DNA of 64,000 nt, taken from NCBI GenBank assembly GCA_963775975.1, contig CAVZKX010000001.1:372001-436000 (forward strand), read 5' to 3'. Each line of letters opens with the position of its first letter. Position 1 is the first letter of the stretch. Positions 27,262 to 37,642 of this stretch are shown piece after piece. Position numbers and translations under genes: made by a program. The DNA comes from JANXQG01 sp963775975 (GTDB lineage Bacteria > Planctomycetota > Planctomycetia > Pirellulales > Thermoguttaceae). The notes beneath the pieces are model-generated. The model searched no databases. It worked only from the letters and a program-made list of their open reading frames with translations, and was not told the origin of the DNA.

Positions 27262-28044
27262 ATGCTGCTCGCTCCAGAGGAGATCGAGGCACGTCCAGAG
27301 ACAACTGTAGACATCAGTTACCGCATTGCGAACACGCGGGATGAACGGGAGGCCGCGTTTCGTCTGCTGTACGCGTCGTACCTCCGCGGCGGCCTGGGAG
27401 AGATCAACCGCCACCAGATGCGCGTGACGCCGTATCACCTGCTGCCGACCACGGAGATGTTCATCGCCGAATACCAGGGCCAGGTGATTTTCACCATGAG
27501 CCTGGTTATCGACGGCGACCTGGGAGTGCCCATGGAGCACGTTTACGGCGAGGAGATCGCCGGCCTGCGGCGGCGCGGGCTGCGATTCGGCGAGATTTCC
27601 TGCCTGGCCGATCGCCGCGCAAGCATGATGCGCTTCTTCCCGGTCTTTCTCCGCTCCAGCCGGGTGATGGTGCAGTACGCGCATCGCCAGGGATTGGACG
27701 CCGTACTGGCGGCCGCCCATCCGAAGCACGCGCGGTTCTACCGGCGGTGCTTCGATTTTCGCGTGATGGGCGAACAGCGAGACTATCCAAACGTCCGTAA
27801 TCGCCCCGCGGTGGCGCTGTGGGCCGAGTTTGCCCGGCTGCGGCGCGAACAATCCGCGAGCTATTTGGCGATGCTGGATGACCCGCTGGACGACGAGCAG
27901 CTCCGGCCGCGGCCGATCAGCCTCGCCGACTGCGAGTACTTTCGGCAGATGATCGACCCGAACTATCAATGCTTTCCGATCGGCAGCGCCGACGAGGATG
28001 CAGCGACGGCCGCTCCTAGCGAACTGGCGGCGTGCGTGGCGTGA
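27262..28044 (+). CDS. FeeM-like N-acyl amino acid synthase (GNAT fold), copy 2
   Basis: About 260 residues from an ATG at 27262 preceded by GGAG. Core blocks are ISYRIANTRDEREAAFRLLY, MRVTPYHLLPTTEMFIAEYQ, FTMSLVIDGDLGVPMEHVYG, RFGEISCLADRR, and AAHPKHARFYRRCFDFRVMG. These match copy 1 at 18279-19187. The Glu in FGEISCLAD and the SLVIDG strand fit the acyl-ACP-dependent FeeM/LuxI-like branch of GNAT enzymes. The C-terminal ~50 residues carry a conserved-looking SLADCEYFRQMIDPNYQCFP. It is transcribed away from the ThiF-nitroreductase pair. Product class (N-acyl amino acid) is inferred from fold similarity only. Confidence 0.75.
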   Translation: MLLAPEEIEARPETTVDISYRIANTRDEREAAFRLLYASYLRGGLGEINRHQMRVTPYHLLPTTEMFIAEYQGQVIFTMSLVIDGDLGVPMEHVYGEEIAGLRRRGLRFGEISCLADRRASMMRFFPVFLRSSRVMVQYAHRQGLDAVLAAAHPKHARFYRRCFDFRVMGEQRDYPNVRNRPAVALWAEFARLRREQSASYLAMLDDPLDDEQLRPRPISLADCEYFRQMIDPNYQCFPIGSADEDAATAAPSELAACVA

Positions 28045-28062
28045 GTGTCCGGCCCCAGAATG

Positions 28063-28828
28063 CTACCTGCCCAGCTTCTCCAGCGCCGCGCGGATCGGTG
28101 CGCTGGAAATCTGGATCATGCCCGAAAACGGCCGATCCAACTCCAAGATGAGAAAGACCGCGCTGGAAACGGCCAGCGCGCTTATCGCCAAAGTTATGAC
28201 CACCGTCGGATTAGGCGGGGCAAAGAGGCTGAAACTGGCAAAAAGCAGGGCCAGCCAGGCTACCATCACCACCAAAAAAGGCAGTGGGATCGAACTGCCC
28301 TTCTGCGAAAACAGCGTCCAGCGGAGCTTGGCCGTGTCCATGGCGATCGAGACGGCCTGAGCCTGGAACGTGCGCTGCGCGCCGGTCTTCGCCGGCAGGG
28401 CCTGGATCTTGTCGATCAAGAATTCGTACTTACCTTCCGTACCGCCTTGACTGGCGTCTTGACCCGGCGAGCGGTTCTCGCCGGGCCATGTCCTCACGAG
28501 CAGGTCGGCAGCCGAAGCACGGAGCATTTCGCGGACGTTCTGTCGCTTCCGGGCCGTAGTGTGCCAAGGCGCGGTCGATGATGATCACGTTCCCGGCAAG
28601 CTGGGCCACTCCCGCGCGCTGCGTATCAAAAGAACTTTTTGCCGACGCGATCATCAACCCCAGCACGAGCGCCGTCATCGTGCCGATGAGACCCATGCCC
28701 AGCTTGACGACGTCCTTCGACTCGCTCGTGAGATGCTGTTCGGGCAAGACGGCCCGCAAAATTATCCCCAGCAGCGTGCCGCCGAATACGCAGGCGAAGA
28801 TTATCCCGCTGATTTCCAACGAACCCAT
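28063..28828 (-). CDS. DUF4239 (bestrophin-like) membrane protein, one frame break
   Basis: About 255 residues when joined. The N-terminal part has two membrane helices (IIFACVFGGTLLGIILRAVL; GMGLIGTMTALVLGLMIASA) followed by VIIIDRALAHYGPEA. The C-terminal part, in another frame, holds the family signature SSIPLPFLVVMVAWLALLFA, then FASFSLFAPPNPTVV and FLILELDRPFSGMIQISSAP. The frame changes near 28550, just after GPEA, where the shifted frame continues VREMLRASAADLLV as expected. DUF4239 proteins are four-helix membrane proteins of unknown function, distantly like bestrophin channels. It is the last gene of the sulfatase operon, convergent with FeeM copy 2. Confidence 0.85.
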
Positions 28829-28832
28829 TTGA

Positions 28833-30320
28833 TTACCCTGCCTTCTTTACGGGCGGAATCTTCCAAGTCCCGTAGATGATGGAAGGCGTCTGCTCTTTCG
28901 GCCAATAAAGTCGCATCATGAGGATAAACTTGCCGTCCGGCGCCGGTAGCCAGTTGGCTTCCTTATCGCCGCCGGGGCTCGCATGTTGCAGGTACAAGTC
29001 GACGGAGCCATCGGCATTCACCTTGAGTTTATTCCGTTGGCTCAGCGTGTAGCGGTTCAGCGGATTATCGACGAAGAAGTAATTCGCGTCGTACATGGTC
29101 AGCGACCAGAAGCCATCAACGGGCGGCATTTTGCCCTTATCGAAGTGCATGACGTACTTCTGGTTGCCGTCGTATGGCCCGCCCTCGGCGTCGGTCTCAG
29201 AGGTTGGGTAAATGGCGTCCTGCGGCCGGTTCGCGCCCAGGCCGATAGCGGTAATCAATGCCCGCTGCACATAGTCCGTGCCATAAATCCCCGTTCTGGT
29301 CGAGAGCACCCAGCCGTTCTCAAAGGTTCCGGCCTGTTTCATATGGCCCATGATCTTTTCCACGCCTTGTTTTGGCACATCCACAAGCACCTTTGCAACC
29401 GGCGGATCGAGCTTGCTCGGATCAAAAGCCTTGCCCGCCACGATGCCGAGCCGCGCCATCTTGGCGACAATCAAGGAGTCGGCAACCGCTGGTGGATTGT
29501 CCTTCAAAAGCGTTGCCAGTAGGTTGAAATATGCCGTTGCATCCAGCGAGTTGACCTGGTCGCGGACCGGTGTCTTCATGTCGATCAAGGGATCGGCCTT
29601 GCCTTCAGGCGGCGTGAACGGCTTTCCATAGGCACTCAACGGGACGATGGAAATCTCGTCCTGCATCTTATGAACGGCTTCGTAGGCTTCCGGCGTACCC
29701 GTGCAGTAGATGCGCCCGAGCAGCCAAACGATGGCCGTGGGTGAGCGATACTGCGTCACACCCGCCGGGAGCGTGCCGCGCCAATTTGGGCCGGTGATGG
29801 CGTATTTCTGCGGTCCCGTGCCCGTTGTCCTCTTGCCGGGCACCTGGAACACGTCGGTCCAGCCGTCCAGCATCGGCATGAGATAGTAGCGGCCTTGCGC
29901 GTCGGGCAGCGACAGAATCCAGGGCTCTTTGGCAACGTCCAGCCACGCCGTCGTATAGAGCGTGTCGGCGTTCGGCGCGGTAACGTCGCGGAACTTGGCG
30001 TCCGGATAGGATCGGGCTCGTACAAGGTTGCCCATGGGTGCTCGCATGGGCTGGGGCTTTTCAACATTAGTCATAACCCGCCGAGTCATCTCCATCGTCA
30101 CCAGCGGATAGCCGTAGATGTAGGCTTCGATGCCGCTTTCCCGCGCTTCCTTCTCGGTAACGGGACCTGAGGGCTGCAATGGTGCCGTCGGCAGGCGCCG
30201 CGGGCGGCGCAACAACTGCGCGGAACTTGTTGTGCTCAAACTGCCCAGCACCGCCGCCACCAGGCTTGCCAAAAGCAGGCCGCGACGGCATCCGTTCCAA
30301 AACCTCTTTTGACTGGTCAT
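28833..30320 (-). CDS. DUF1254/DUF1214 secreted protein
   Basis: About 495 residues with a signal segment (GLLLASLVAAVLGSLSTTSSA). The DUF1254 domain shows IEAYIYGYPLVTMEMTRRVM and VTAPNADTLYTTAWLDVAKE. The DUF1214 domain shows GPYDGNQKYVMHFDKGKMPP, FWSLTMYDANYFFVDNPLNR and LYLQHASPGGDKEANWLPAP. The function of these paired domains is unknown; they recur in Proteobacteria and planctomycetes near sulfatases. The ATG at 30320 follows AAGGA; an alternative at 30344 adds eight residues. It lies just upstream of the DUF4239 gene (four bases between) and downstream of the small membrane-protein gene. Confidence 0.9.
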   Translation of the reverse strand: MTSQKRFWNGCRRGLLLASLVAAVLGSLSTTSSAQLLRRPRRLPTAPLQPSGPVTEKEARESGIEAYIYGYPLVTMEMTRRVMTNVEKPQPMRAPMGNLVRARSYPDAKFRDVTAPNADTLYTTAWLDVAKEPWILSLPDAQGRYYLMPMLDGWTDVFQVPGKRTTGTGPQKYAITGPNWRGTLPAGVTQYRSPTAIVWLLGRIYCTGTPEAYEAVHKMQDEISIVPLSAYGKPFTPPEGKADPLIDMKTPVRDQVNSLDATAYFNLLATLLKDNPPAVADSLIVAKMARLGIVAGKAFDPSKLDPPVAKVLVDVPKQGVEKIMGHMKQAGTFENGWVLSTRTGIYGTDYVQRALITAIGLGANRPQDAIYPTSETDAEGGPYDGNQKYVMHFDKGKMPPVDGFWSLTMYDANYFFVDNPLNRYTLSQRNKLKVNADGSVDLYLQHASPGGDKEANWLPAPDGKFILMMRLYWPKEQTPSIIYGTWKIPPVKKAG

Positions 30321-30542
30321 CGCACATATCCTTGCTTTACTCATTGATTTGATTGTTCGGTTGGCTCACTTCTTCCAACGGCTTGAATCAGATTTTGTGA
30401 TCTCATCACAGGATTCTCCTCAAAGGTGGAGATGGCAACTCTCTTATCTAACAACATACACAGCCGTCGGCTATGCCGACAGGAGGCCCTGTGCGCCGTT
30501 CCGTTCTACAACGATCAATAGCCAAAACTGCCATATTCGGCG

Positions 30543-30965
30543 TCATCTAGGCTCCGAGCGCGACGAGTCGAACATCGCGGCTCGCTCGGTCGCCCGCCCT
30601 TGCCTTGCGGCTGCCGTACGGAAACAGTTGCTCGCCAACAGTAATGTCAAAACGGTGTGCAACAGCACGGCCGGCCACAAGAGGATTCCGGCCCATTCGC
30701 CGCGGATGCCGAGGTAAGCAAGGTAAACCGCCACGAGCAAGTTGTAAATCAGCATCGCATGGAAAGCAAATCGCGCGGGCTCCTTGCCCGGCCAACAGGC
30801 CACTCCCAGCGAGAAAAGGCCGATGCCTGCCAGGTGCGCCACCGGAATCGAAACGCCGGTCAGCTCGACGCCAAGCAGCAGCTTACCGACGAGCGCGGGC
30901 ACTAGCAGTAGCGCCAAACCCGTGGCCGCTTCCGCCGCCGCGGTGAATGCGAGCAGTTTAGTCAT
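30543..30965 (-). CDS. Small four-helix membrane protein
   Basis: 140 residues with about four hydrophobic segments: LLAFTAAAEAATGLALLLVP, HLAGIGLFSLGVACWPG, AMLIYNLLVAVYLAYLGI, and WPAVLLHTVLTLLLAS. The pattern resembles small uncharacterised membrane proteins found beside DUF1254 and sulfatase genes. I do not recognise a function. The start ATG at 30965 touches the arylsulfatase stop codon (TAGATG), so the two are co-transcribed and probably coupled. The last ~35 residues are hydrophilic and basic. The gap to the next gene (30321-30542) shows no coding signal. Confidence 0.78.
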   Translation of the reverse strand: MTKLLAFTAAAEAATGLALLLVPALVGKLLLGVELTGVSIPVAHLAGIGLFSLGVACWPGKEPARFAFHAMLIYNLLVAVYLAYLGIRGEWAGILLWPAVLLHTVLTLLLASNCFRTAAARQGRATERAAMFDSSRSEPR

Positions 30966-33557
30966 CTAATGCTTTTTTAATCTCGCGCGGTATATGGCGT
31001 CTGCCGCCTGCTTTTTGTCGTCCGCGGTGTACTGAAACGGGCCGAGTTTGAATCGCAGTTTGTCGATCTTGCCGGTGAATTTGAAGGGGCAGTCGTAGCG
31101 ATACTCCAGCAGCGCCACCGGCGTGCGCGTGTCCTGGCCGACGTTCGAACGTCTCGTCCTCCGGGAACATGATCGGCGTCGTTTGTTCCATCGTTTTCTT
31201 CGCGACGGATTTGCCGTCCACAAATAACTCGCCCGTGCCGCTTTTACCGAAGCCCGGCCCGTGATACTTAAAGTCGAACAAGATGGTATGTTTGCCGGCC
31301 GTGAGTTCCGGGTCCGTCCCAAATCGTGCGTTTGAGATCGAGCAGGTTGTAGAGGAACACCACCTTGCCGCGGCGGATTCCATCGAGGCCCTTGCTCAGA
31401 AACAAGCCGTAGCCGCCGAACCGTCCGCCTTCGGTGACGATCATGCCTTCCGCGCCGCCTTCGGGCACTTCAATCTTCGCCTCGATCGTAAAGTCTTTGG
31501 CCAAGATGTTCGGGCGCACGCCGGCGGAACGCCCGACAACTCGCCGGAGTACTCGAACACATTCCGGCCCGCGGTTGCGCCGGGGCGCTGCGTCAAGAAG
31601 CGCGCGAGCGTGGAGTTGTCCAACGGCAACACGTTATACTTCGCCGCTTCGACGTAGAAGACTTGTTGCAATGCTTTAAGCTTGTCCGGCATCTTGGCCG
31701 CAAGGTCATCGGCCTCCGTGACGTCCTCGTCGAGGTGGTAAAGTTCCCACTTGTAACCGGTAATCACGTCCGGCGGCGGCTTCGTGTTCAATTCCCACGG
31801 AAGAGTCACCGGGGTTGTCACGGCCATCCAGCCGTCCTGATAAATGGCGCGGTTCCCCAGCATTTCGAAGTATTGCGTTGTATGCCGGGTCGGGGCGTTG
31901 GCGTTGGTTTTGTCGAACGTGTACGTCAAGCTGACGCCTTCGATCGGCTTCTGCTTGATGCCGTTGATCGTTTCCGGCGCGGAAATGCCGGTCGCTTCGA
32001 GAAGGGTTGGCGCAATGTCAATGACGTGGCAGAATTGGTGCCGGATGCCGCCGACATCCTTGATGTGGCCGGGCCACGAGACGCACATGCCCTGGGCCGT
32101 GCCGCCGCGATGCGACGCGACTTGCTTCGTCCACTTGAAAGGCGCGTCCAGCGCCCACGCCCACGGCGCGGCATAGTGCGGGAAGGTCTTGTCCGATCCC
32201 CAGAACTCATACCACAGGAACTGATCCTTGACCGGCACGGCGACGCCGTTGAACGTGGTGAACTCGTTCGGCGTTCCGTTGAGCATGCCCTCGGCGCTCG
32301 CGCCGTTATCGCCGCTGATGTAGATGATCAGGGTGTTGTCGAGTTGCCCCATGTCCTCGACGGCCCGAATGACCCGGCCGATCTCGTGGTCGGTGTAGGC
32401 GAGGTACGATCCGTACACGTCCGCTTGTTTGATGAACAGTTTCTTCTCCAGCAGGTTCAGCGAATCCCATTTCGGCAATTCTGCCGGCCATTGCGTCAAC
32501 TTCGCGCCGTCGGGCATGATGCCAAGCCGCTTCTGGTTGGCGAAAATCGTGTCGCGGATGTTGTTCCAGCCGCCATCGAACAAGTGCATATCGCTGATCT
32601 TCTTGATCCATTCCGGCGTCGGATGATGGGGCGCGTGCGTGCCGCCCGGCACGTAATACACGAAAAATGGCTGCTCGGCGCGATCGCTTTAAGTTGTTTC
32701 ATGTGCTGGATTGCATCGTCGGCCATGGCCGTCGTCAGATTCCAACCAGGATTACCTTGAAACGGATAGATGGCCGTCGTGTTGCGGAACAAGTTCGGCT
32801 GCCACTGGCTCGTATCGCCGCCGACGAATCCATAGAAGTAGTCAAAGCCCATTCCGCACGGCCATTGATCGAACGGCCCCGCCGGGCTCGACTGGTAAAA
32901 GGGCGTATTGTGGTCCTTGCCGAACCAGGAGGTGGCGTAGCCGTTTTCCTTCAAGATTTCGCCGATGGTGCCGCATTCCTTGCGAATGACGGAATCGTAG
33001 CCGGGATAACCCGTGGCCGCCTCGCCCACGACGCCAAAGCCGGCCACGTGATGATTGCGCCCAGTGATCAGAGCCGCCCGTGTCGGTGAGCAAAGCGACG
33101 TGGAATGGAATTGTGTGTAGCGCAGCCCGCTCTTCGCGACGCGATCCAAGGCCGGTGTGGGAATCACGCCGCCAAACGTGCTCGGCGCTCCGAAGCCGCA
33201 GTCGTCGGTCATGATGAGCAGGACGTTGGGTGCGCCCTTGGGAGGCACAATTCGCGGCGGCCACCACGGTTTGGAGTCAACCGCTTTCTCCTTGATGACC
33301 CCACCGAACTTCGGATCGGGCGGCGGAAGCTGTTTCCCGCTTATGGTCGTCGTCGCGCTCGGCGCACCGGCTTCGGCCGTCGCCAGTGGGGCCGAATTTT
33401 GCTGTGCCGGGGCCGTGGTCGCGGGCCCGCGTCGCTGGCGGCGGATCAATTGGGCGCTTGCCGTCGATATAAAACTCCATAGAAGTGCGGCTGCCAACGC
33501 GGCTGCCAACGGTCGGCGAAAGATTCGCATCCGATAAGCCAAATTCTGGGATCTCAT
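30966..33557 (-). CDS. Arylsulfatase (Cys-type sulfatase), four frame breaks
   Basis: Secreted sulfatase, about 860 residues when joined. The ATG at 33557 has AAGGAG upstream and a signal segment (PLAAALAAALLWSFISTASA). The catalytic core begins PNVLLIMTDDCGFG (metal-binding Asp pair). It contains the formylglycine motif CSPTRAALITGRN, then YVPGGTHAPHHPTPEWI, SGDNGASAEG and GTAQGMCVSWPGHI. The C-terminal beta domain includes KKTMEQTTPIMFPEDETFE. The frame shifts near 32675, 31525, 31320 and 31145. At 32675 one missing base would give PFFVYYVPGG, as in the family. Every piece keeps family residues, so assembly indels are likelier than decay, although four in one gene is many. The Cys needs a formylglycine-generating enzyme, absent here. 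Confidence 0.88.
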
Positions 33558-33619
33558 CGCAGGATACTCCTTATAAAGAAGTATAGGGGCGTTATCGACG
33601 CTGTTTAACCGTGGCGACT

Positions 33620-34105
33620 TCACGCGAAGGCCGCTTTGAGCTTCTCTTCCTGCTCTTTGGGCAGATTTGTGGCCACGATCTCGAACTTCGGCAGCGTCTT
33701 GGCCGCGTCAACGACCTTATCAATCACAGCCTCGCTTGTGAGCAAGAAGAGTGCCGAGGTGCCCGGTGTGATCTTGCTGCGGACGTCCTTGATAAAGTTG
33801 TCGTCGATGCCATAGTCCGCAAAATGGCCCGCTAGCGCGCCCATCAGGCCGCCGACAGCCGCGCCGAAGAACGGCACGAAGAAGATTAAACCGAAGAGCA
33901 TTCCCCAGAACGCGCCGTCCCACGCGCCGGCGGCGGTCAGGTCGAGGAGTTGTCGAGTCTTGGGCTTTTTTGCCCCTTCCGGCCAGGTTACGATGGCCGC
34001 GTCATGCAGCTTGATGAGGGCCCGTTTTTGCAAGTCCTTCAGTAGCTCCAGGCCTTTATCAGCCGCGTCGGCTTCGTGAAATTTCAAGACTGTGAGAGTG
34101 GCCAT
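33620..34105 (-). CDS. DUF1269 domain protein
   Basis: 161 residues. The N-terminus MATLTVLKFHEADAADKGLE and the central membrane hairpin (WDGAFWGMLFGLIFFVPFFG followed by AAVGGLMGALAGHFADYGID) are the DUF1269 pattern. A C-terminal DKVVDAAKTLPKFEIVATNL ends the domain. The family is small and membrane-associated, with unknown function. It is the first gene of the minus-strand set DUF1269 - arylsulfatase - small membrane protein - DUF1254 - DUF4239, 62 bases before the sulfatase start. The 170 bases upstream are AT-rich (34190-34280) and probably hold the promoter. Confidence 0.9.
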   Translation of the reverse strand: MATLTVLKFHEADAADKGLELLKDLQKRALIKLHDAAIVTWPEGAKKPKTRQLLDLTAAGAWDGAFWGMLFGLIFFVPFFGAAVGGLMGALAGHFADYGIDDNFIKDVRSKITPGTSALFLLTSEAVIDKVVDAAKTLPKFEIVATNLPKEQEEKLKAAFA

Positions 34106-34340
34106 TCGATTGCTCCTGAGCTTCCAAAGGGCATGTTTGAGACGGTTCTTGCGGGCACTCCACCTAGCGTATCACGCGCCCGTGGCTCGTCAATGGCCCC
34201 TTAGCCGGTTGTCCTTAGCGCTGATTTAGCGCTTATATTTTAATCCCCCGCGCTTATTTTTTTACTTTTTACAACGGTTATTTCGCGAAATATGATTGCT
34301 GGTATCGTCCGATTTTCCTTACAGACTGCCACCTGCGGTC

Positions 34341-35053
34341 ATGCCACATCAAGTAGATTATGGCGCTGCGGACCAGGCCCAAGTGAACGGCTTTCTGTCG
34401 GCGTCTGAACCCGCGGCAACAAAGTCGCTGGTGCCCACGATTCGCGTCTGTCGCAAGGAAGATCTTGCCAGGATTGCCGAGATTCACAAGTCGCAATTCA
34501 GCGCACCGGCGCGCTCTTGGGCGAGCTTTCTCCCGCACTAATTGCCGCATTGTACGGAACGTTTATCGATCGATCGGTATTTCTTGTTCACATCGGCAAG
34601 GGCGAGGTCGATGGGTTCGTCCTCGGCGGCGCAGCGCGCGAACTAGTAAGCTGCCGACTTTCATTCCTTCGCCATTGCGGACATTTGTGTATTTTGGACG
34701 TCCTGCTTCGGCCGCGGATTTGGCTGTTGGCATTTCGATCCTTTGCCAAACTCGTCGGAAAACTGCTGCCATCAAAGTCCGGGGCGGCATCCAATGCGGA
34801 GTTCCGGCTTTTGTCGATCGCCGTAGCCGAGAATGCCGAACGAACTGGTATCGGCACTCAACTTGTTCACCGATTTGAAACGGCAATCGGCGGATCGTGC
34901 CGTGACTATCGGCTCGGCGTCCTGAAGAACAATTCGACGGCGATTCGATTCTATGAAAAGTTGGGGTTTCGCTACGTCGGTGAGTCGGCGACTTCCTGGA
35001 CGCTGAGCAAATCCTTGGATCACGAACCGCTCATTGCGAGCTCAATGAGCTAA
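34341..35053 (+). CDS. GNAT-family acetyltransferase, one frame break
   Basis: About 236 residues joined. The ATG at 34341 begins MPHQVDYGAA; IRVCRKEDLARIAEIHKSQF starts the GNAT domain. After a frame change near 34505 the other frame runs LGELSPALIAALYGTFI, then FRLLSIAVAENAERTGIGTQ, which holds the acetyl-CoA pyrophosphate loop, and VLKNNSTAIRFYEKLGFRYV, the last conserved strand. These are standard RimI-like motifs. The acceptor is unknown. It follows the AT-rich region upstream of the DUF1269 gene and is transcribed away from it. Confidence 0.82.
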
Positions 35054-35077
35054 CAAAGTCCTAATACGGATTCTCGT

Positions 35078-35430
35078 TTGATCCTGCGCATTCTATTGCA
35101 CAGCGCAGTTTACCCATCATACTGTGGCGACTCAGATTTTGGAGGTCGCCATGTATGTTCGAGACCAACAGCCGTTGGCGGTGCTGGAGGCACTGGAGCG
35201 GAAGGAACCGCGGTGCGGCAGACCGAATATCAATATTTGTGGGTATTGGGGGCAGTCTGTCCAGAAACAGGTCGCGGCGAAGGGCTGCTCAGCCCGCGAT
35301 TGAATACGCGGGTGGTACAGGTGTTCTTGCGAGAGTTCTCTGCTACGCTGCCCGCTGACGAACATGCCGTCATGCTCTGGGATGGCGCCGGCTTCCACAC
35401 CAGCGGCAAGCTCCAGGTGCCCGACAAAGC
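35078..35430 (+). pseudogene. IS630-family transposase fragment
   Basis: Residues about 48-115 of this frame (YLWVLGAVCPETGRGEGLLS, then NTRVVQVFLREFSATLPADE and HAVMLWDGAGFHTSGKL) match the DDE core of IS630/Tc1-mariner-type bacterial transposases; WDGAGFHTS surrounds the second catalytic Asp. The N-terminal half and the final Glu region are missing. Near base 35420 the frame passes directly, without a stop, into a Calx-beta-like sequence, so the fragment is joined to an unrelated surface protein. Only a remnant; no terminal repeats are seen. Confidence 0.82.
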
Positions 35431-37642
35431 CGGCACGAACTACAGCGCCGCCTCCGGGACGGTAACGTTCGCGGTCGGTCAGGCCACCCAGACGGTCCAG
35501 GTGACGACCCTCAACGATTCGACTCCCGAGAAAAACGTGGACTTCGAGTTGATTGCCACTCCGGCCGGCGGCACGTCCATCATGGGCCTGGCCACGATTC
35601 TCACGGACAATACTTCCATTTCGGTCAGCGGCGCCTCCGCTATCGAGGGAAGCAACACCATGAAGTTCCTCGATCACTTTGTTTCCCCCGGCAGCGGCGG
35701 TCTTTCGAGGGCGAGGGGTTCCGTTTTCGGTCCTGATGGCTACCTGTACGTCGCCAGCGCCGACACGAATGCGATCCTGCGCTATGATCCTGCCGGGGAG
35801 TTTATCAACGCATTTGTCCCGTCGAGCAGCGGCGGCCTGAACAGCCCTGTCGATGTGGCGTTCGGCCCCGATGGCAACCTTTACGTCTCCAGCTTCGGTA
35901 ACAACGAGGTGCTCAGCTACGACGGATCCTCCGGGGCTTTCCTCGGTATTGTTGCCAGCGGCCTCTCGTCGCCCTATGGCATAACATTTGGTCCGGACGG
36001 CAGCCTGTACATCGCTAATCAGGGCACCAACGAGGTGCTGCGTTACAACAACTCCGGCCTGAGCGCGTTCGTGACTGCCGAAAGCGGAGGATTGAGTCAG
36101 CCTCGGAAGGCGGTCTTCGGTCCGGATGGCAACCTTTACGTCGCCAGCAATGGAACAAGTCAAGTGCTGCGCTACGATGGAACCAACTGGCGCATTCCTG
36201 GACGTATTCGCATCAATGCCATCAAGCTTTACAGGGGCAACTTGGTTGGAGCTCGGAACCGATAATAACCTCTATGTCACCGCGCGAGGCCCAAACAGCA
36301 GCGCGAACACGAGCATCCTTCGTTTCAACGCTGACCACCGGCTCGTTTGTCGATAGTTTCGCCCTGGGGCGCGACGGCTGGTCCTTCAACCTCGGGCCTG
36401 GAAACATCATCTACGACTCGTCCGATAGCGACAACAACGACGGAGGTTTCATCGACCGCATCGGCCCATCGTCCATCGCCGCCTTCACCGTCAGCCTCAC
36501 CTGGCCCAGCGCAGGAACGACCACGATTTCCTACTCGACCGCGGACGGCACGGGGCTGGCCGGCACGGACTACATCGCCACCTCCGGGACGGTCACGTTC
36601 GCCCCGGGGCGAGACGTCCAAGAGCATCTTCGTGCCGACCCTGGACGACGGCTATGCCGACCCAACCAAGTACTTCACGATCAACCTGTCAAATCCAGTC
36701 GGTGGGCTCATCGCGAGCAGCCAGGGGATCGGCACCATCCTCGACGACACCCAATTCTACGTCGTCGATGGCGGCTTGAGCGATAGCACGTACCAATACT
36801 CCACCGCCGGCGCTGCTCTGGGCAACAATGCGCCTCGGCAGCGGCGACTCCGCACCGCGCGGCGTGGCGACCACGGCCGCCGGCACAACCAATTGGGTCG
36901 TCGACGCCAACAAGAACGTCTACGTCTATAGCTCCGGCGGCGCCTGTTGGGTTCATGGTCGGCAGGCGGTTTGAGCTCGTCGGCCCAGCTCACCGGCATC
37001 GCCACCGACGGCACCAACATCTGGCTGGTGGATAGCTACGCCGCCAAGGTCTACAAGTACGCCGGTGCCGCGAGCCTCCTATCGGGCAGCCAGAATGCGG
37101 CCAGCAGTTTCAGCCTTACAAGCGGCAAAAACGGCGACACCAATCCCCAGGACATCGTCACCGACGGCACGTCGTTTTGGGTCGTCGACGGCATCGCCCT
37201 AAAAGTCTTCAAGTACACGCTCACCGGCTCATTGCTGGGGAGTTGGGGTATCGACCCGGCGAACAAGCATCCGACAGGGATCACGATCAATCCGAATAAC
37301 GTCAGCGACATCTGGATTGTGGATATCGGCACGGACAAGGTTTACCAGTACATCGGCGCGGCGAGCCGCACCTCCGGCAGCCAGAATGCCGGCGCGACCT
37401 TCGCCCTGGCCTCCGGCGACACCAACCCGCAGGGCATCGCCGACCCGCCCGTGGCTGCCCGCCGGCTGGCGTCGCCGAAGGGCGCTGTCGCGTCCCTTGC
37501 CCAAGCCACGGATGCCGCCCTGCAACGGCTGGACCCGGCGGCGTACCTGCAGTACGAAACGCAGATGCCGTTTGGGCAGTCTACCAATAAGCTGTCGGCG
37601 ATCCAAGCGATCGACCTGGTTTTGATGGAGTATGTGGCGTAA
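35421..37642 (+). pseudogene. Decayed surface protein with NHL and Calx-beta repeats
   Basis: Pieces in all three frames read collinearly. A Calx-beta end (TNYSAASGTVTFAVGQATQT) is followed by NHL-type propeller repeats (FGPDGYLYVASADTNAILRY, FGPDGNLYVSSFGNNEVLSY, and two more). A second Calx-beta then follows (YSTADGTGLAGTDYIATSGT ... PTLDDGYADPTKYFTINLSN), and finally a propeller-like region (IATDGTNIWLVDSYAAKVYK). The frame changes near 36215, 36330, 36620, 36830 and 36915. The front is replaced by the IS630 fragment, so there is no signal peptide. Such proteins are large secreted adhesin-like molecules. The joined loss of start plus five breaks makes real decay likely. Confidence 0.75.

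Noticed and set aside
31663..32760. Plus-strand frame of 365 codons
   Set aside because: It is antisense to the arylsulfatase, which has catalytic motifs throughout this stretch.
35054..35077. Terminal repeat of the IS630 remnant
   Set aside because: No matching inverted repeat is seen on the other side, so no ends can be assigned.
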